DNA of 64,000 nucleotides from Microbulbifer hydrolyticus (GTDB lineage: Bacteria; Pseudomonadota; Gammaproteobacteria; Pseudomonadales; Cellvibrionaceae), in contig NZ_CP047491.1 of NCBI RefSeq assembly GCF_009931115.1, positions 2,927,501-2,991,500 on the forward strand. Direction: 5' to 3'. This document shows positions 9,070 through 19,268 of the stretch, in pieces. Numbering within the stretch: position 1 is the first letter of the stretch; every line of letters starts with the position of its first letter. The notes below the pieces were generated by a model. It saw only the letters and a program-made list of their open reading frames with translations, did no database searches and was not told the DNA's origin. A program made the translations under genes and the position numbers.

Positions 9070-10204
9070 TGGCACCTCCATTATCACCACCACTGCCATC
9101 CGGCTGATTGCGGCGCTTGCGCGGCTTGTGGTTGCGCCCGCCCAACAGTAGCAGCCCCAGAATCAGAAACGGCGGGTGCACCAGCCATATCGCCCACGCC
9201 TGCTCGATCTTGCCATCTTCGATGGCACCGCGAACGCCCTGTAGCGCGACCAGATAAATGATGTACAGCAACACCGCCGGGATCATCTTGGCATAGCGGC
9301 CCTGACGGGGGTTGGTACGGCTTAGCGGTACCGCGAGAATCGCCACCACCAGTACCAGCACCGGCAGACTGAAACGCCAGTGCAGGTTCACCCGCTCACG
9401 GGGACTGTCACTTTTCCACAGCGCGGCGGTGGACATGGATTGCAGCTTTTCACTGGCCTTGCTGCGCAGGCGCGGTATATCCAGCAGCACTTCGTAGCTG
9501 TCAAAGGCCATCTGGCGGTAATCACTCTGCCCGGGAACCCCCTCGTAGCGGTAGCCATCACGCAGGACCAGATACCGCAAACCGGTTTCAGGGTCGATCT
9601 GCTGAACCCCTTCCCTCGCCACGGTAACGATCTGGTGATCCGTATCCGTATCCCCGCGGGAGTTACCCAGCTCGGCGAGAAACACATCGTGCATGGTGGA
9701 CTTGTCGTCGCTCAGCCCATCGGCGTAATACACAGCGCGACCGCCGCCGGTGGCAACAAACTTCTTTGGCACCAGGTGATCGAACTCATTGCGGGTTTTA
9801 TCAGCCGTCAGCAGGTGCGAGGTACGCTCGATACCCGTTGGGGTCAGGTACAGGCTCATGGCGGCTACAAATGCCGCCACCAGCAGTGCGGGCACCAGGG
9901 TATAGCGCAGTAACTGGCGCTCGCTGAAACCACAGGCGTGCAGTACGGTCATTTCGCTTTCTATATACAGGCGGCCATAAGCCAGCAGAATGCCGACGAA
10001 AAACCCAAGCGGTATCACCAGCTCCAGAAAGCCCGGCAGGCGGTATCCCATCAGCGAAAACAGAATACCCGCAGACAGGTCGCCCGCTGCCGCTTCCGCC
10101 AGATACTTCACAAAACGGCCACTCATCACCATCAGCAACAGCACGGCACTGACGGCCAGCGTCGCGCCAAGCAGTTCGCGACAGAGGTAGCGGAAAATAA
10201 TCAC
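9056..10204 (-). CDS. lptF: LPS export ABC transporter permease LptF
   Basis: This is the partner permease of LptG in the LptB2FG complex. The 382-residue protein begins MIIFRYLCRELLGATLAV, typical for LptF. Paired N-terminal helices are followed by YGRLYIESEMTVLHACGFSE, the cytoplasmic coupling-helix region that contacts LptB. A periplasmic beta-jellyroll and C-terminal helices follow, ending in a basic tail. It is divergent from pepA, as in many gammaproteobacteria. Confidence 0.95.
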   Translation of the reverse strand: MIIFRYLCRELLGATLAVSAVLLLMVMSGRFVKYLAEAAAGDLSAGILFSLMGYRLPGFLELVIPLGFFVGILLAYGRLYIESEMTVLHACGFSERQLLRYTLVPALLVAAFVAAMSLYLTPTGIERTSHLLTADKTRNEFDHLVPKKFVATGGGRAVYYADGLSDDKSTMHDVFLAELGNSRGDTDTDHQIVTVAREGVQQIDPETGLRYLVLRDGYRYEGVPGQSDYRQMAFDSYEVLLDIPRLRSKASEKLQSMSTAALWKSDSPRERVNLHWRFSLPVLVLVVAILAVPLSRTNPRQGRYAKMIPAVLLYIIYLVALQGVRGAIEDGKIEQAWAIWLVHPPFLILGLLLLGGRNHKPRKRRNQPDGSGGDNGGANVPA

Positions 10205-10342
10205 TGAGCGTCCAGCTTCCCTGATTGCGGTTCGAAGAAAGAAACGAATGGAAGTCGAGATTCCGATTTAGATACAAGCGGTGTCAGCATAGGACACCGG
10301 CTCAAGCAATCCGATCCTTCTCGGGTTAAACTTGTGCGGCGC

Positions 10343-10371
10343 ATTATCACCAAAAAGCCCGGCAATGTCTC
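10343..10371 (-). promoter_or_regulatory. Candidate lptF promoter
   Basis: On the minus strand a -35 hexamer GAGACA (10371-10366, four of six) is followed after exactly 17 nt by GATAAT (10348-10343, five of six). It sits about 140 bp upstream of the lptF start, within the 256-bp lptF/pepA divergent region. Identified by pattern only. Confidence 0.4.
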
Positions 10372-10460
10372 GGCCCAGAACCATCCGGAGCCATCGACAC
10401 CCCGCTCTCACCGAGCAAACGAAAGCCGCGGGCCTCACAGAACATCAAGGAACCATTTAC

Positions 10461-11930
10461 ATGCAGTTCAATGCCAAGGTCACCGACATCAGCAAACAGC
10501 GCAGTGCCTGCGCCATTATCGCCGTCGACAACAAAAACCGCTTCACCGACAGCGGCAGCGCCCTCGACAAGGCAAATGGCGGCAGCCTGGCCAAGTTGCT
10601 AAAACGCGGCGATCTGGGTAGCGCAAACGGCAGCACCCTGATGGTGCCTTCGCTGGAGGGTGGTGCGGAACGCATTCTGCTAGTTCGCACCGGTAAAACA
10701 CCGGTCACGCAGGCTGAATTCCGTAAACTGGCCGACGCCAGTACCAGTGCGATCAAATCCCTGAAAGACGCCACCAGCTACCTCACCGAAGTCCCCGTGC
10801 AGGATGCCGACAGCAGCTGGCAGGCACAGCAGCTGGCCCTGGCCGCCGGGCTGGCCGGGTACAAATTCACCCGCTGTCACAGTGATGCCAAGCCCTACCC
10901 CCTGGCCAAATTTACGGTGCACGCACCCGACAAAAAGCAGCTGAAAACCATTCAGGACGGCGTAGAGCTCGGCAGCGCCCAAGCCGCTGGCAGCAATATT
11001 GCCCGCGAACTGGGCAACCTGCCCGGCAATATCTGCACTCCCAGCTACCTGGCCTCGGAAGCCAAGGCGCTGGCTAAAAAACACACAAAACTGACCACTA
11101 CTGTGCTCGACAACAAAAAAATGGATGCCCTCGGTATGGGCGCCTTCATGAGCGTGGCCAAGGGGAGTGATGAACCTGCAGCGATGATCGCCATGAACTA
11201 CAAGGGCGGCAAAGCCGGCCAGAAACCGATCGTACTCGTAGGCAAGGGCATTACCTTCGACACCGGTGGCATCAGCATCAAGCCCGGCGCGCAGATGGAT
11301 GAAATGAAATTCGACATGTGCGGCGCCGCCAGTGTATTTGGCGTGATGAACGCGCTGGTCGAAATGAATGCGCCCGTGAACGTCGTCGGTGTGGTCGCTG
11401 CCGCTGAAAACATGCCCAGTGGCCGCGCCAGCAAGCCCGGCGACGTTGTCACCTCGATGAGTGGCAAGACCATTGAAATTCTGAACACCGATGCCGAGGG
11501 TCGACTGGTGCTGTGTGACGCCCTCACATGGGCTGGCAAGTTCAACCCCAGCGTGGTCATCGACGTGGCGACCCTGACCGGCGCCTGCGTGATCGCCCTG
11601 GGCAACCACGCCACCGGCCTTTACGCCAATCAGGACAAGCTCGCGGAAGACCTGATCGCCGCCGGCGAAACTGCGGGCGACCGCGCCTGGCGTATGCCCC
11701 TGTGGGATGAGTACCAGCCGATGCTGAATTCCAATTTTGCCGACATGCAGAACATCGGCGGTCGCGAGGCTGGCTCTGTCACTGCTGCCTGCTTCCTGGC
11801 ACGCTTCGCCGAAGACTACGATTGGGCCCACCTGGATATCGCCGGCAGCGCGTGGAAATCCGGCGCCGCCAAAGGTGCTACCGGGCGTCCGGTACCGCTG
11901 TTGCTGCAATACATTCTGAACAAAAAGTAA
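10461..11930 (+). CDS. pepA: Leucyl aminopeptidase PepA (M17)
   Basis: This cytosolic hexameric, dinuclear-metal aminopeptidase trims N-terminal residues from peptides. In some species PepA also binds DNA. The ATG at 10461, preceded by AAGGA, gives 489 residues, close to the 503 of E. coli. The C-terminal catalytic domain shows the metal-site blocks GKGITFDTGGISIKPG and NTDAEGRLVLCDAL, the M17 signature. The pepA-holC-valS order is conserved in gammaproteobacteria. A long palindromic repeat lies between this gene and holC. Confidence 0.96.
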   Translation: MQFNAKVTDISKQRSACAIIAVDNKNRFTDSGSALDKANGGSLAKLLKRGDLGSANGSTLMVPSLEGGAERILLVRTGKTPVTQAEFRKLADASTSAIKSLKDATSYLTEVPVQDADSSWQAQQLALAAGLAGYKFTRCHSDAKPYPLAKFTVHAPDKKQLKTIQDGVELGSAQAAGSNIARELGNLPGNICTPSYLASEAKALAKKHTKLTTTVLDNKKMDALGMGAFMSVAKGSDEPAAMIAMNYKGGKAGQKPIVLVGKGITFDTGGISIKPGAQMDEMKFDMCGAASVFGVMNALVEMNAPVNVVGVVAAAENMPSGRASKPGDVVTSMSGKTIEILNTDAEGRLVLCDALTWAGKFNPSVVIDVATLTGACVIALGNHATGLYANQDKLAEDLIAAGETAGDRAWRMPLWDEYQPMLNSNFADMQNIGGREAGSVTAACFLARFAEDYDWAHLDIAGSAWKSGAAKGATGRPVPLLLQYILNKK

Positions 11931-11970
11931 GCACAACTTAAAGCGAAGCTGTGCATTTCGGGCGAAGGTT

Positions 11971-12074
11971 CTGCTACCGGTAACGGTTCACAGGACCTTC
12001 TGCGAGAGGGACCTCGCGGAAGAGCCCCCATGGATGGGTTCACGGCGTGTCCTGTGAACCGTTACCGGTAGCAG
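11971..12074 (+). repeat. Palindromic repeat copy A (long stem with two inner hairpins)
   Basis: Perfect 26-bp inverted arms (11971-11996 and 12049-12074) enclose 52 nt. Inside are a 10-bp stem with one G-T pair and loop AGGGAC, and a CCCA/TGGG stem with tip TGGA. GCAGGGCCGCCAC (12071-12083) marks the right edge and is identical in copy C. The inner sequence from GGATGGG to CGGCGT recurs reversed in copy B. It lies 40 nt after pepA and 96 nt before holC. Confidence 0.85.
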
Positions 12075-12170
12075 GGCCGCCACTGCGAGCGACTCCGTGC
12101 GCTGGGTCTCGCAAAACTTACCCGTTATCGACACCTTCGCGTCTAACTCTTGTGGCCTCGTTGTATCAAT

Positions 12171-12596
12171 ATGACCCGAATAGACTTTTACGTCCTCCCC
12201 TCCGAAAACCCGGACGAGATCCCGGTTTTTGCCTGTCGACTGGCAGAAAAAGCCTTTCGCAACGGCCTGCGGGTGCTGATTGCCGTCGATGACGCCGAAC
12301 AGGCAACGAAGCTGGATGAGCTGCTGTGGACCTTTCGCGAGGACAGTTTCCTTCCCCACGCCCCCCAGAGCCTCGACCAGCAGGCCGCCATTGAGGTCAA
12401 TAGCGGAGAAGACCCCGGCCAGCACCACGGCCTGCTCATCAACCTGTGCAGCGATATTCCCGGCTGGTTCAGCCAATTCGACCGCCTGGCCGAAATCGTC
12501 TGCCAGCACCCCGACTCCCTCGCCCGCTCGAGAACACGATACAGTCACTTCCGCGACAGGGGATATCCGTTACAATCCCACAAGATACCCAACTGA
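12171..12596 (+). CDS. holC: DNA polymerase III subunit chi (HolC)
   Basis: HolC, with HolD, links the clamp-loader complex to single-strand binding protein at the replication fork. The 141-residue protein starts at ATG 12171 (MTRIDFYVLP, typical of the family) and has the conserved blocks DELLWTFREDSFLPH and INLCSDIPGWFSQFDRLAEIV. Length is close to the 147 of E. coli. No clear Shine-Dalgarno precedes the start. It lies between pepA and valS as expected. Confidence 0.93.
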   Translation: MTRIDFYVLPSENPDEIPVFACRLAEKAFRNGLRVLIAVDDAEQATKLDELLWTFREDSFLPHAPQSLDQQAAIEVNSGEDPGQHHGLLINLCSDIPGWFSQFDRLAEIVCQHPDSLARSRTRYSHFRDRGYPLQSHKIPN

Positions 12597-12623
12597 TCCC
12601 AAGCAAAAACGAAAGCCAGCTCC

Positions 12624-13631
12624 ATGTCCGGTCGCAAGAAAAACAGAAAACATCGCCACGGCCAGCCTCCCCATGAGTTGCTCAATGAGCTCAACTCCCT
12701 GCGGGACCTCCTCGGCAGCGAAGAAGAGGCTGACATCCCCTTGCTCGACCAGGTGGCCGAAACAGACAAATCCGGTGGGGCTGACAAAACCTACCAGAGC
12801 GCAGCGCCGAAACCACTGACAACGCCGCCCCCAATCGCACCACCGCGCCCCCTTCAGGAGGCCGACCTGCCCATCCTGTTCAGTCCCGTGGACGAGGAAC
12901 CGGTAGAGGATTACACCCCGTTGCTCAGCGATGCCGACCGCGAGCTGCTGCGCCCACTGCAGAATCTGCCGCGCGAAGATGCCACCCCGGCAAGCGCCAC
13001 CCGAGAACCCCAGCGTTCAAACGATGAGGCCGTTACCGGAGAGGCCAAGGTACAGCCCGTAGAACTGCCGCCTGAGCCCGCGCGCGAGGAATTCCAGCCC
13101 AGCTTGTTCGACGGCCCCCAAAAGTCGACAACGGCTTCAGTCACCAACGGCAGCAAAGACTCTGGCGACCATTCAGAAGAAGGCGTAGCTTCAGCGGCTA
13201 CTCCGGCAGCTACTCCAGCGGGTACTGCAGCAGCTGGGCCCGAGGCCGCTCAGGAACCGGTAAAGAAGGCACCACAAAAAGCCAGCGGGAAAGCACAACG
13301 TCCGCTGCCTGCTGCCGTCACTGAAAATCCCTTCCTGCCACCGCATATCCGTGCCCGCCTGACTGGCGGCAGGGTTCCACGCTCGCAAGAAGGCACCCAG
13401 GCAAAAGACGTGACGCCACAGGAGCCCTCCGTATCAGCCGAGCCTCCGGAGGCTGACAGCGCCCCGCTAGAAAGCCAGAGCGATGCGGCGCACGCTGCGG
13501 AAGCCAGCGCCCGCGAGCGCCTGATCGAGCAGCTGATGTCCGAGCAGCTACCCGAGCTCGAGCGCCAGCTGCGCGCCAACATCACCCTGATGGTCAACGA
13601 AATCTACCCGGAAGTCCCGGAATCGGATTGA
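12624..13631 (+). CDS. Unknown protein with disordered linker and conserved C-terminal helix
   Basis: I do not recognise the family. The 335-residue protein has a basic N-terminus (MSGRKKNRKHRHG), then a short helical stretch (LLNELNSLRDLL). About 200 residues of Pro/Ala/Glu-rich low-complexity sequence follow, then ENPFLPPHIRARL near residue 235, and an amphipathic C-terminal helix (RERLIEQLMSEQLPELERQL, ~297-316) leading to NEIYPEVPESD. Short N-terminal helix, acidic linker and C-terminal helical module resemble the polar organiser PopZ (DUF2497) in layout, but homology is not shown. It follows holC by 27 nt and precedes valS, so it probably belongs to that operon. Confidence 0.75.
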   Translation: MSGRKKNRKHRHGQPPHELLNELNSLRDLLGSEEEADIPLLDQVAETDKSGGADKTYQSAAPKPLTTPPPIAPPRPLQEADLPILFSPVDEEPVEDYTPLLSDADRELLRPLQNLPREDATPASATREPQRSNDEAVTGEAKVQPVELPPEPAREEFQPSLFDGPQKSTTASVTNGSKDSGDHSEEGVASAATPAATPAGTAAAGPEAAQEPVKKAPQKASGKAQRPLPAAVTENPFLPPHIRARLTGGRVPRSQEGTQAKDVTPQEPSVSAEPPEADSAPLESQSDAAHAAEASARERLIEQLMSEQLPELERQLRANITLMVNEIYPEVPESD

Positions 13632-13657
13632 ACCAGCCACACGGCGGCGAGCACCTT

Positions 13658-13685
13658 TTGCCCCGGCCGGCCCCAGCGGTATAAT
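13658..13685 (+). promoter_or_regulatory. Candidate valS promoter
   Basis: A perfect -10 TATAAT (13680-13685) is preceded after 16 nt by TTGCCC (13658-13663, four of six). It lies about 105 bp before the valS ATG and just after the preceding stop. The context CGGTATAATTCCGCC is close to that upstream of miaB. Confidence 0.5.
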
Positions 13686-13790
13686 TCCGCCCCTTTTTCA
13701 TATACTCATCGATTCATTTCATCGCCCCGGTGTGACCGCATACCCGGCCCCGGGCGGCAAAGCGATTCAAAGCAAGGCATTCCCCCGCGC

Positions 13791-16562
13791 ATGGACAAGA
13801 CATACCAGCCCAACGCCATCGAACAGCAGTGGTACAAAACCTGGGAAGAAAACGGCTACTTCAAGCCCTCCGGTGACACAACGGCAGATCCCTACTGCAT
13901 CATGATTCCGCCGCCCAATGTCACCGGCAGCCTGCATATGGGCCACGGTTTCCAGGAATCTATCATGGACGCCCTGATCCGCTACCATCGCATGAAGGGC
14001 GACAACACCCTGTGGCAGGTTGGCACCGACCACGCCGGTATCGCCACCCAGATGGTGGTGGAGCGTTTGCTCGCCGCCGAAGGCAAGTCCCGCCATGAGC
14101 TGGGCCGTGACAAGTTCATCGAGAAGGTATGGGAGTGGAAAGAGGAGTCCGGCGGCAATATCACCCGCCAGCTGCGTCGCCTCGGCGCCAGCCCGGACTG
14201 GTCCCGCGAACGCTTTACCATGGACGACGGCTTCTACAAGGCCGTGCAGGAAGTCTTCATCCGCCTGTACGAAGACGACCTGATCTACCGTGGCAAGCGC
14301 CTGGTGAACTGGGACCCAAAACTGCACACCGCCATTTCCGACCTGGAAGTGCTGAACGAGGAAGAACAGGGCCACCTGTGGCACTTCCGTTACCCGCTGT
14401 CTGACGGTTCCGGCCATCTTGTCGTGGCCACGACCCGCCCGGAAACCATGCTCGGCGATACCGCCGTCGCAGTGCACCCGGAAGACGAGCGCTACAAGCA
14501 CCTGATCGGCAAGACCATCAAGCTGCCCCTCACGGACCGTGAAATCCCGATCATCGCCGACGATTACGTCGATCTGGAGTTCGGTACCGGCTGCGTGAAG
14601 ATCACCCCGGCCCACGACTTCAACGACTACGAAATGGGACAGCGCCACAACCTCGAGATGATCAACATCCTCGATCAGGACGCCAACCTCAACGATAACG
14701 TGCCGGAAAAATACCGCGGCATGGAGCGGTTTGCCGCGCGCCAGCAGATCGTCGACGACCTCGATGCCATCGGCTGCCTGGAAAAAATCGAGCCGCACAC
14801 GCTGAAAGTCCCCCGCGGTGACCGCAGTGGTGTGGTCATCGAGCCGTGGCTCACCGACCAGTGGTACGTCAAAACCCAGCCGCTGGCGGAAGAAGCCATC
14901 AAGGTGGTGGAAGACGGCCGCGTGGAATTCGTACCCAAGAACTACGAGAACATGTACTTCTCGTGGATGCGCGATATCCAGGACTGGTGTATTTCCCGCC
15001 AGCTGTGGTGGGGTCACCGCATTCCGGCGTGGTACGACAACGACGGCAAAGTCTACGTCGGCCGCAGTGAAGAGGAAGTGCGCAAGAAGCACAACCTGGG
15101 CGACATCGAACTGCGCCAGGACGACGACGTGCTCGATACCTGGTTCTCCTCCGGCCTGTGGACCTTCGGGACCCTCGGCTGGCCGGAAGAAACCCCAGAG
15201 CTGGCGGCGTTCCACCCCACCTCGGTACTGGTAACCGGCTTCGACATCATCTTCTTCTGGGTCGCACGCATGATGATGCTGACCCTGTACTTCAAGAAGG
15301 AAGTGCCGTTCCACACCGTGTATGTACACGGTCTGGTGCGCGACAGCCATGGGCAGAAGATGTCCAAGTCCAAGGGCAACGTGCTCGACCCCATCGACTT
15401 GATCGACGGCATCGACCTCGAGAGCCTGGTGGCCAAGCGCACCACCGGCATGATGCAGCCGCACCTGCGGGATAAGATCGAAAAGCAGACCCGCAAGGAG
15501 TTCCCCGAAGGTCTCGCCCCCTACGGCACCGATGCGCTGCGTTATACCTACTACTCGCTGGCCTCCACCGGCCGCGATATCAAGTTCGACGTCGGCCGTA
15601 TCGAGGGCTTCCGAAATTTCTGCAACAAGATCTGGAATGCCTCCCGCTATGTGCTGCAAAACTGCGACGGCCAGGACTGCGGCCAAGATGGCAGCGACAA
15701 TTTCGAGCTGACGATCGCCGACCGCTGGATCATCTCCCTGCTGCAGCGCACTGAAATTACCGTGAAGGAAGCAATCAGCAATTACCGCTTCGATCTCGCC
15801 TCTCAGGCCCTGTACGACTTTACCTGGGGCGAGTACTGCAGCTGGTACCTGGAGCTTTCCAAACCGGTACTGTGGGACGACAACGCGTCCGACGCGGTGA
15901 AGAAAGGCACCCGCCGCACCCTGATCCGTGTACTCGAAACCATCCTGCGCCTGCTGCATCCGCTGATGCCCTATATCACTGAGGAAATCTGGCAGCGCGT
16001 TAGTGCGCTGGCCGGCAAGACTGGTGACACCATCATGCTGCAGCCGTATCCGGAGGCCAACGAGCACCGGATCGATGAGAACGCTGAGGCGGCCATTGCC
16101 TGGCTGAAAGACGTGATCGAAGGTGTGCGTAATATTCGCGGAGAGATGAATATTTCCCCGGCGAAGAAGATCCCGCTGATCCTGCGCGGTGGTTCCAAGC
16201 ATGATGAAGACCTGCTCAGGCAGACCCGCGGCCTGCTCACCAAGCTGGCGAGCCTCGACTCTATCGACTGGCTGGGCCAAGGCGTCGAAGCACCAGCCTC
16301 CTCTACCGCCTTTGTGGGTGATCTGGAGTTGCTGGTACCCATGGCCGGCCTGATCGACGTGGAAGCGGAAAGCGCGCGAGTGCAGAAGGAACTGGACAAG
16401 CTGGACAAGGACCTGAAGCAGGTCGCGGGCAAACTGCAGAACCCGAACTTTGTCGACAAGGCGCCGGAAGCTGTGGTCAACAAGGAAAAGCAGCGACTGG
16501 CGGACCTGGAAAGCACCCGTGCACGCTTTGTCGAGCAGCTGGAGTCACTGAAGAACCTGTAA
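13791..16562 (+). CDS. valS: Valyl-tRNA synthetase
   Basis: This class I aminoacyl-tRNA synthetase charges tRNA-Val and edits mischarged threonine. The 923-residue protein has the HIGH-type motif HMGH at 49-52 and KMSKS at 523-527. The CP1 editing domain lies between them, an anticodon-binding domain around 680-800, and a C-terminal coiled-coil (valS arm) from ~855 onward with heptads such as [15 protein letters not shown]. All features match the family. A strong terminator follows. Confidence 0.97.
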   Translation: MDKTYQPNAIEQQWYKTWEENGYFKPSGDTTADPYCIMIPPPNVTGSLHMGHGFQESIMDALIRYHRMKGDNTLWQVGTDHAGIATQMVVERLLAAEGKSRHELGRDKFIEKVWEWKEESGGNITRQLRRLGASPDWSRERFTMDDGFYKAVQEVFIRLYEDDLIYRGKRLVNWDPKLHTAISDLEVLNEEEQGHLWHFRYPLSDGSGHLVVATTRPETMLGDTAVAVHPEDERYKHLIGKTIKLPLTDREIPIIADDYVDLEFGTGCVKITPAHDFNDYEMGQRHNLEMINILDQDANLNDNVPEKYRGMERFAARQQIVDDLDAIGCLEKIEPHTLKVPRGDRSGVVIEPWLTDQWYVKTQPLAEEAIKVVEDGRVEFVPKNYENMYFSWMRDIQDWCISRQLWWGHRIPAWYDNDGKVYVGRSEEEVRKKHNLGDIELRQDDDVLDTWFSSGLWTFGTLGWPEETPELAAFHPTSVLVTGFDIIFFWVARMMMLTLYFKKEVPFHTVYVHGLVRDSHGQKMSKSKGNVLDPIDLIDGIDLESLVAKRTTGMMQPHLRDKIEKQTRKEFPEGLAPYGTDALRYTYYSLASTGRDIKFDVGRIEGFRNFCNKIWNASRYVLQNCDGQDCGQDGSDNFELTIADRWIISLLQRTEITVKEAISNYRFDLASQALYDFTWGEYCSWYLELSKPVLWDDNASDAVKKGTRRTLIRVLETILRLLHPLMPYITEEIWQRVSALAGKTGDTIMLQPYPEANEHRIDENAEAAIAWLKDVIEGVRNIRGEMNISPAKKIPLILRGGSKHDEDLLRQTRGLLTKLASLDSIDWLGQGVEAPASSTAFVGDLELLVPMAGLIDVEAESARVQKELDKLDKDLKQVAGKLQNPNFVDKAPEAVVNKEKQRLADLESTRARFVEQLESLKNL

Positions 16563-16583
16563 GTTTTCCGGTTCTTCCACGCA

Positions 16584-16620
16584 AAAAAATGGCGAGCCCT
16601 AAAAGCTCGCCATTTTTTTT
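16584..16620. terminator. Bidirectional Rho-independent terminator after valS
   Basis: A perfect stem AAAAATGGCGAGC / GCTCGCCATTTTT with loop CCTAAAA is flanked by an A-run on one side and eight Ts on the other. It can serve valS (plus) and the convergent ATP-grasp gene (minus). Confidence 0.92.
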
Positions 16621-16643
16621 ATCTTAACGCCGGGGAGATATTT

Positions 16644-17630
16644 TCAAACCAGCGGCTTCGCCGCAAAGTAATCCATAGAGTAAGCCACCCGCTCTTCCGC
16701 ATTCTTTTCCAGCTGCTCCATATCCATGGACTCGATATGTTCAAGCCGTGTACGCAGACCGATGCCATTGGCAATCTGGATCGCCAGGCCCGGGCGCGCA
16801 TTCGCCTCAAGCAGCAAAGGGCCACGCTTGCGATCGAGCACAATATCGCATCCCAGGTACCCAAGCCCGGTCATTTCATAGCAACTGGCCGCCAGGCGCA
16901 CCAGCTCCTGCCACCCCGGCACCACCAGATCCGCAAAAGGCATCTCCGTATCCGGGTGCTTTTCAATACGCAGTCCCCGCTGTACTGCATGGCATGATCT
17001 ACCGGTGGCGAGATCCACACCCACACCCACCGCACCCTGGTGCAGGTTGGCCTTGCCATCGGAATCATGGGTCGAGCAGCGCAGCATGGCCATCACCGGG
17101 AAACCACGGAATACGATCACACGGATATCCGGCACACCTTCAAAGGAGTAATTGTCGAAGATCGGGTCGAAATCCACCAGGGCCTCGATCATCACCCGGT
17201 CCGGCTTGCCGCCCAGGCTGTAGAGACCGCTGTGTATATTGCTCACATGACGTTGGATATCCAGCGCGGTGACCTTGCTGCCCGAGGGCTTTACATATTC
17301 ATCGCCATCCCGCCCGACGATCACCAGGATCCCTTTACCACCGGAACCCCGCGCCGGTTTGATCACAAACTTTTGCAAGGGCTCAATCACCTGCATGACC
17401 CGGGTGCGACTGGGCTGGGTCTCGAACGCAGCGATCAGTTCGGGAACCGGGATACGGTAGCGTTTTGCCTGGCGCTTGGTATTGAGTTTGTCATCGACGA
17501 TGGGGTATTTATCGCGGTCGTTATAGCGCGCAATGTAGTGCACATTGCGCGCGTTCATGCCCAGCACGCCGAGTTTTCTCAGCGTAAACGGCGAGACCAG
17601 ACCACCGCGAAAAAAGGATGGCAGCTGCAT
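16644..17630 (-). CDS. ATP-grasp alpha-L-glutamate ligase-like protein (RimK-related)
   Basis: The 328-residue ATP-grasp enzyme is related to RimK. It has the nucleotide-binding strand FVIKPARGSGGKGILV near residue 90, a central PDIRVIVFRGFPVMAML strand, and the metal-binding end LLLEANARPGLAIQIAN. The family (TIGR02291 type) regularly occurs beside an inactive-transglutaminase membrane protein and a retropepsin-like protease, as here. The substrate is not settled by the sequence; peptide-bond formation by glutamate addition is an inference from RimK. Its ATG overlaps the upstream stop by one base (TGATG), indicating coupled translation. Confidence 0.85.
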   Translation of the reverse strand: MQLPSFFRGGLVSPFTLRKLGVLGMNARNVHYIARYNDRDKYPIVDDKLNTKRQAKRYRIPVPELIAAFETQPSRTRVMQVIEPLQKFVIKPARGSGGKGILVIVGRDGDEYVKPSGSKVTALDIQRHVSNIHSGLYSLGGKPDRVMIEALVDFDPIFDNYSFEGVPDIRVIVFRGFPVMAMLRCSTHDSDGKANLHQGAVGVGVDLATGRSCHAVQRGLRIEKHPDTEMPFADLVVPGWQELVRLAASCYEMTGLGYLGCDIVLDRKRGPLLLEANARPGLAIQIANGIGLRTRLEHIESMDMEQLEKNAEERVAYSMDYFAAKPLV

Positions 17631-19162
17631 CAGCGTACCAGCTGGCGGAACCGCGCCAGTTCACCAAGCCGGAAACCGGTGTAGTTACCGACGATCATGA
17701 TGAAGCCCAGCAGCACCAGCAGCAGCTCGGGGAAATTGAAGGTCCAGTGCTCAATGTAGCGGTTGGTCATTACCCACCAGGCCATCACCGCCACCAACAG
17801 GCTGCCACCGGCCTGGATTACGACTTCGTACGGGCCGTCTTCTTCCCACACTATGGACATCCGCTCGATGGTCCAGGCCAGGATGATCATCGGGAAGAAA
17901 GTGACCGTCAGTGCCTGCTCAATTCCCAGCTTGTAGCTCACCACGCTGATGGCGCCCATTAATATCACCACCGTGACCACCACGGCGGCGATCCTCGCCA
18001 CAAGGAGCAGGTTGAGCCTGCTGAGATAGAAGCGGATCCACAGGCCGAGGATAAGGATCAACACAAAAATGGCGAGGCCCGTTAACAGCTGGGTTTCGAT
18101 GAATGCAATGGCCAGCAGCACCGGCATAAAGGTACCGGAGGTACGCAGCCCCACAAATACCCGCAGCAGTACGACGACCAAAGCGCCAACCGGCACCAGC
18201 AGGATCAGCTTGAAAATACTCTGTTGCTCGATGGGCAGGCTGTAAATGGAGAAATCCACCAGCGCTTCTTTTTCCTGGCTGGTACTCAACATGGCCACAT
18301 CCCGTGCGGGAACATCGTTGGAAATCACCGAGAAGGTAACGCCCGAGTTGCGGCCACCTTCAACGTCCAACAGGCTCTTGCCACCACGCTGCCAGATGAA
18401 AAAGTTCTTCGGCACACCCGGCGAGCCACTCAATGGCTCGAATACCACCCAGCGCTTTCCATCATAGATTTCCAGCAAGTCTTCCGGGTCCAGGCGGCGA
18501 CGATCGTCTTCCAGGTACAGGCCGCGAATGCGGTGCGCGGGAATATCTGCAGCCGATAGCACCAGCAGCGCGATATCCACAAAAGAACGGTCTTTGTAGT
18601 AGCCGAAAATCAGATTCCGATCCTGATTGCGGTTGTCGCCCAGGGCGGTGAGCAGTTCAGAGGTGAAAGTTCGCGTATCCGACGAGCGCTCCCGCGCGGT
18701 TTCCACCAGTGAGTAGATCGCCTGCCGCACGGCCTCCTGCTCGCGCGCACCGAGCAATGGCTTCACCACTTCGGTGCTCAGGTCCAGCGGCTGCTCCAGA
18801 GCAGCGCCCGGAGTCTGGTGAACATCCAGCTGGTAAAACAGCGACTGCGCACCGGTTGCCTGACGCTTGGCCCAGACCGCACGATACTCATCGTCTTCAC
18901 GAATGACATTAAAGCCGTAACCGGACGAACTGAAGGTTTCCCCCAACACTTCCATATTGCGCTGAGCGCGGGGCAGCGTGAGCGCGGCCTTGGCCGGGCC
19001 GCCATCGGCGTTGAAGTGAACCTTGGCTTCGATGGTCCAAACGGTGCGGTACTCGCCAGGCAACAGAGGAAAGCCCAGCTCAACGCTTTTGTAGATGGTG
19101 AGGCCGGCGCCCATGAGTGCGAGCAGCGCGGCAAGAATATAGACCTGAGCCCTTGGCGACAT
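17630..19162 (-). CDS. Inactive transglutaminase-like membrane protein with 7-TM C-terminus
   Basis: The 510-residue inner-membrane protein has an N-terminal anchor (~8-27) and a periplasmic transglutaminase-like domain (~40-300) with YKDRSFVDIALLVLSAADIP and YDGKRWVVFEPL. A run of about seven helices from ~318 follows (LILLVPVGALVVVLLRV, LLTGLAIFVLILILGLWI and others). The catalytic Cys expected before the first conserved His is not evident, consistent with the 'inactive transglutaminase' family (Transglut_i_TM plus 7TM_transglut). Middle gene of the trio; it follows the protease gene by 106 nt and overlaps the ligase-like gene by one base. Confidence 0.87.
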   Translation of the reverse strand: MSPRAQVYILAALLALMGAGLTIYKSVELGFPLLPGEYRTVWTIEAKVHFNADGGPAKAALTLPRAQRNMEVLGETFSSSGYGFNVIREDDEYRAVWAKRQATGAQSLFYQLDVHQTPGAALEQPLDLSTEVVKPLLGAREQEAVRQAIYSLVETARERSSDTRTFTSELLTALGDNRNQDRNLIFGYYKDRSFVDIALLVLSAADIPAHRIRGLYLEDDRRRLDPEDLLEIYDGKRWVVFEPLSGSPGVPKNFFIWQRGGKSLLDVEGGRNSGVTFSVISNDVPARDVAMLSTSQEKEALVDFSIYSLPIEQQSIFKLILLVPVGALVVVLLRVFVGLRTSGTFMPVLLAIAFIETQLLTGLAIFVLILILGLWIRFYLSRLNLLLVARIAAVVVTVVILMGAISVVSYKLGIEQALTVTFFPMIILAWTIERMSIVWEEDGPYEVVIQAGGSLLVAVMAWWVMTNRYIEHWTFNFPELLLVLLGFIMIVGNYTGFRLGELARFRQLVR

Positions 19163-19268
19163 TCGCCATTCCCCAATTAATGATTGTTCGCAGTTTGTGA
19201 CCGCTTATTTTTGCCGTTTACCGACGAATCTGCCAGTAACCGACCCACATTTTCAGGTTTCAGAGGAA

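Noticed and set aside
10680..11936. 418-codon open frame antisense to pepA
   Set aside because: No domain or start signal; it is the antisense image of pepA.
13767..16280. 837-codon open frame antisense to valS
   Set aside because: The frame mirrors valS with typical GC-rich antisense composition (His/Gln/Val-rich), has no family motif, and valS is unmistakable on the other strand.
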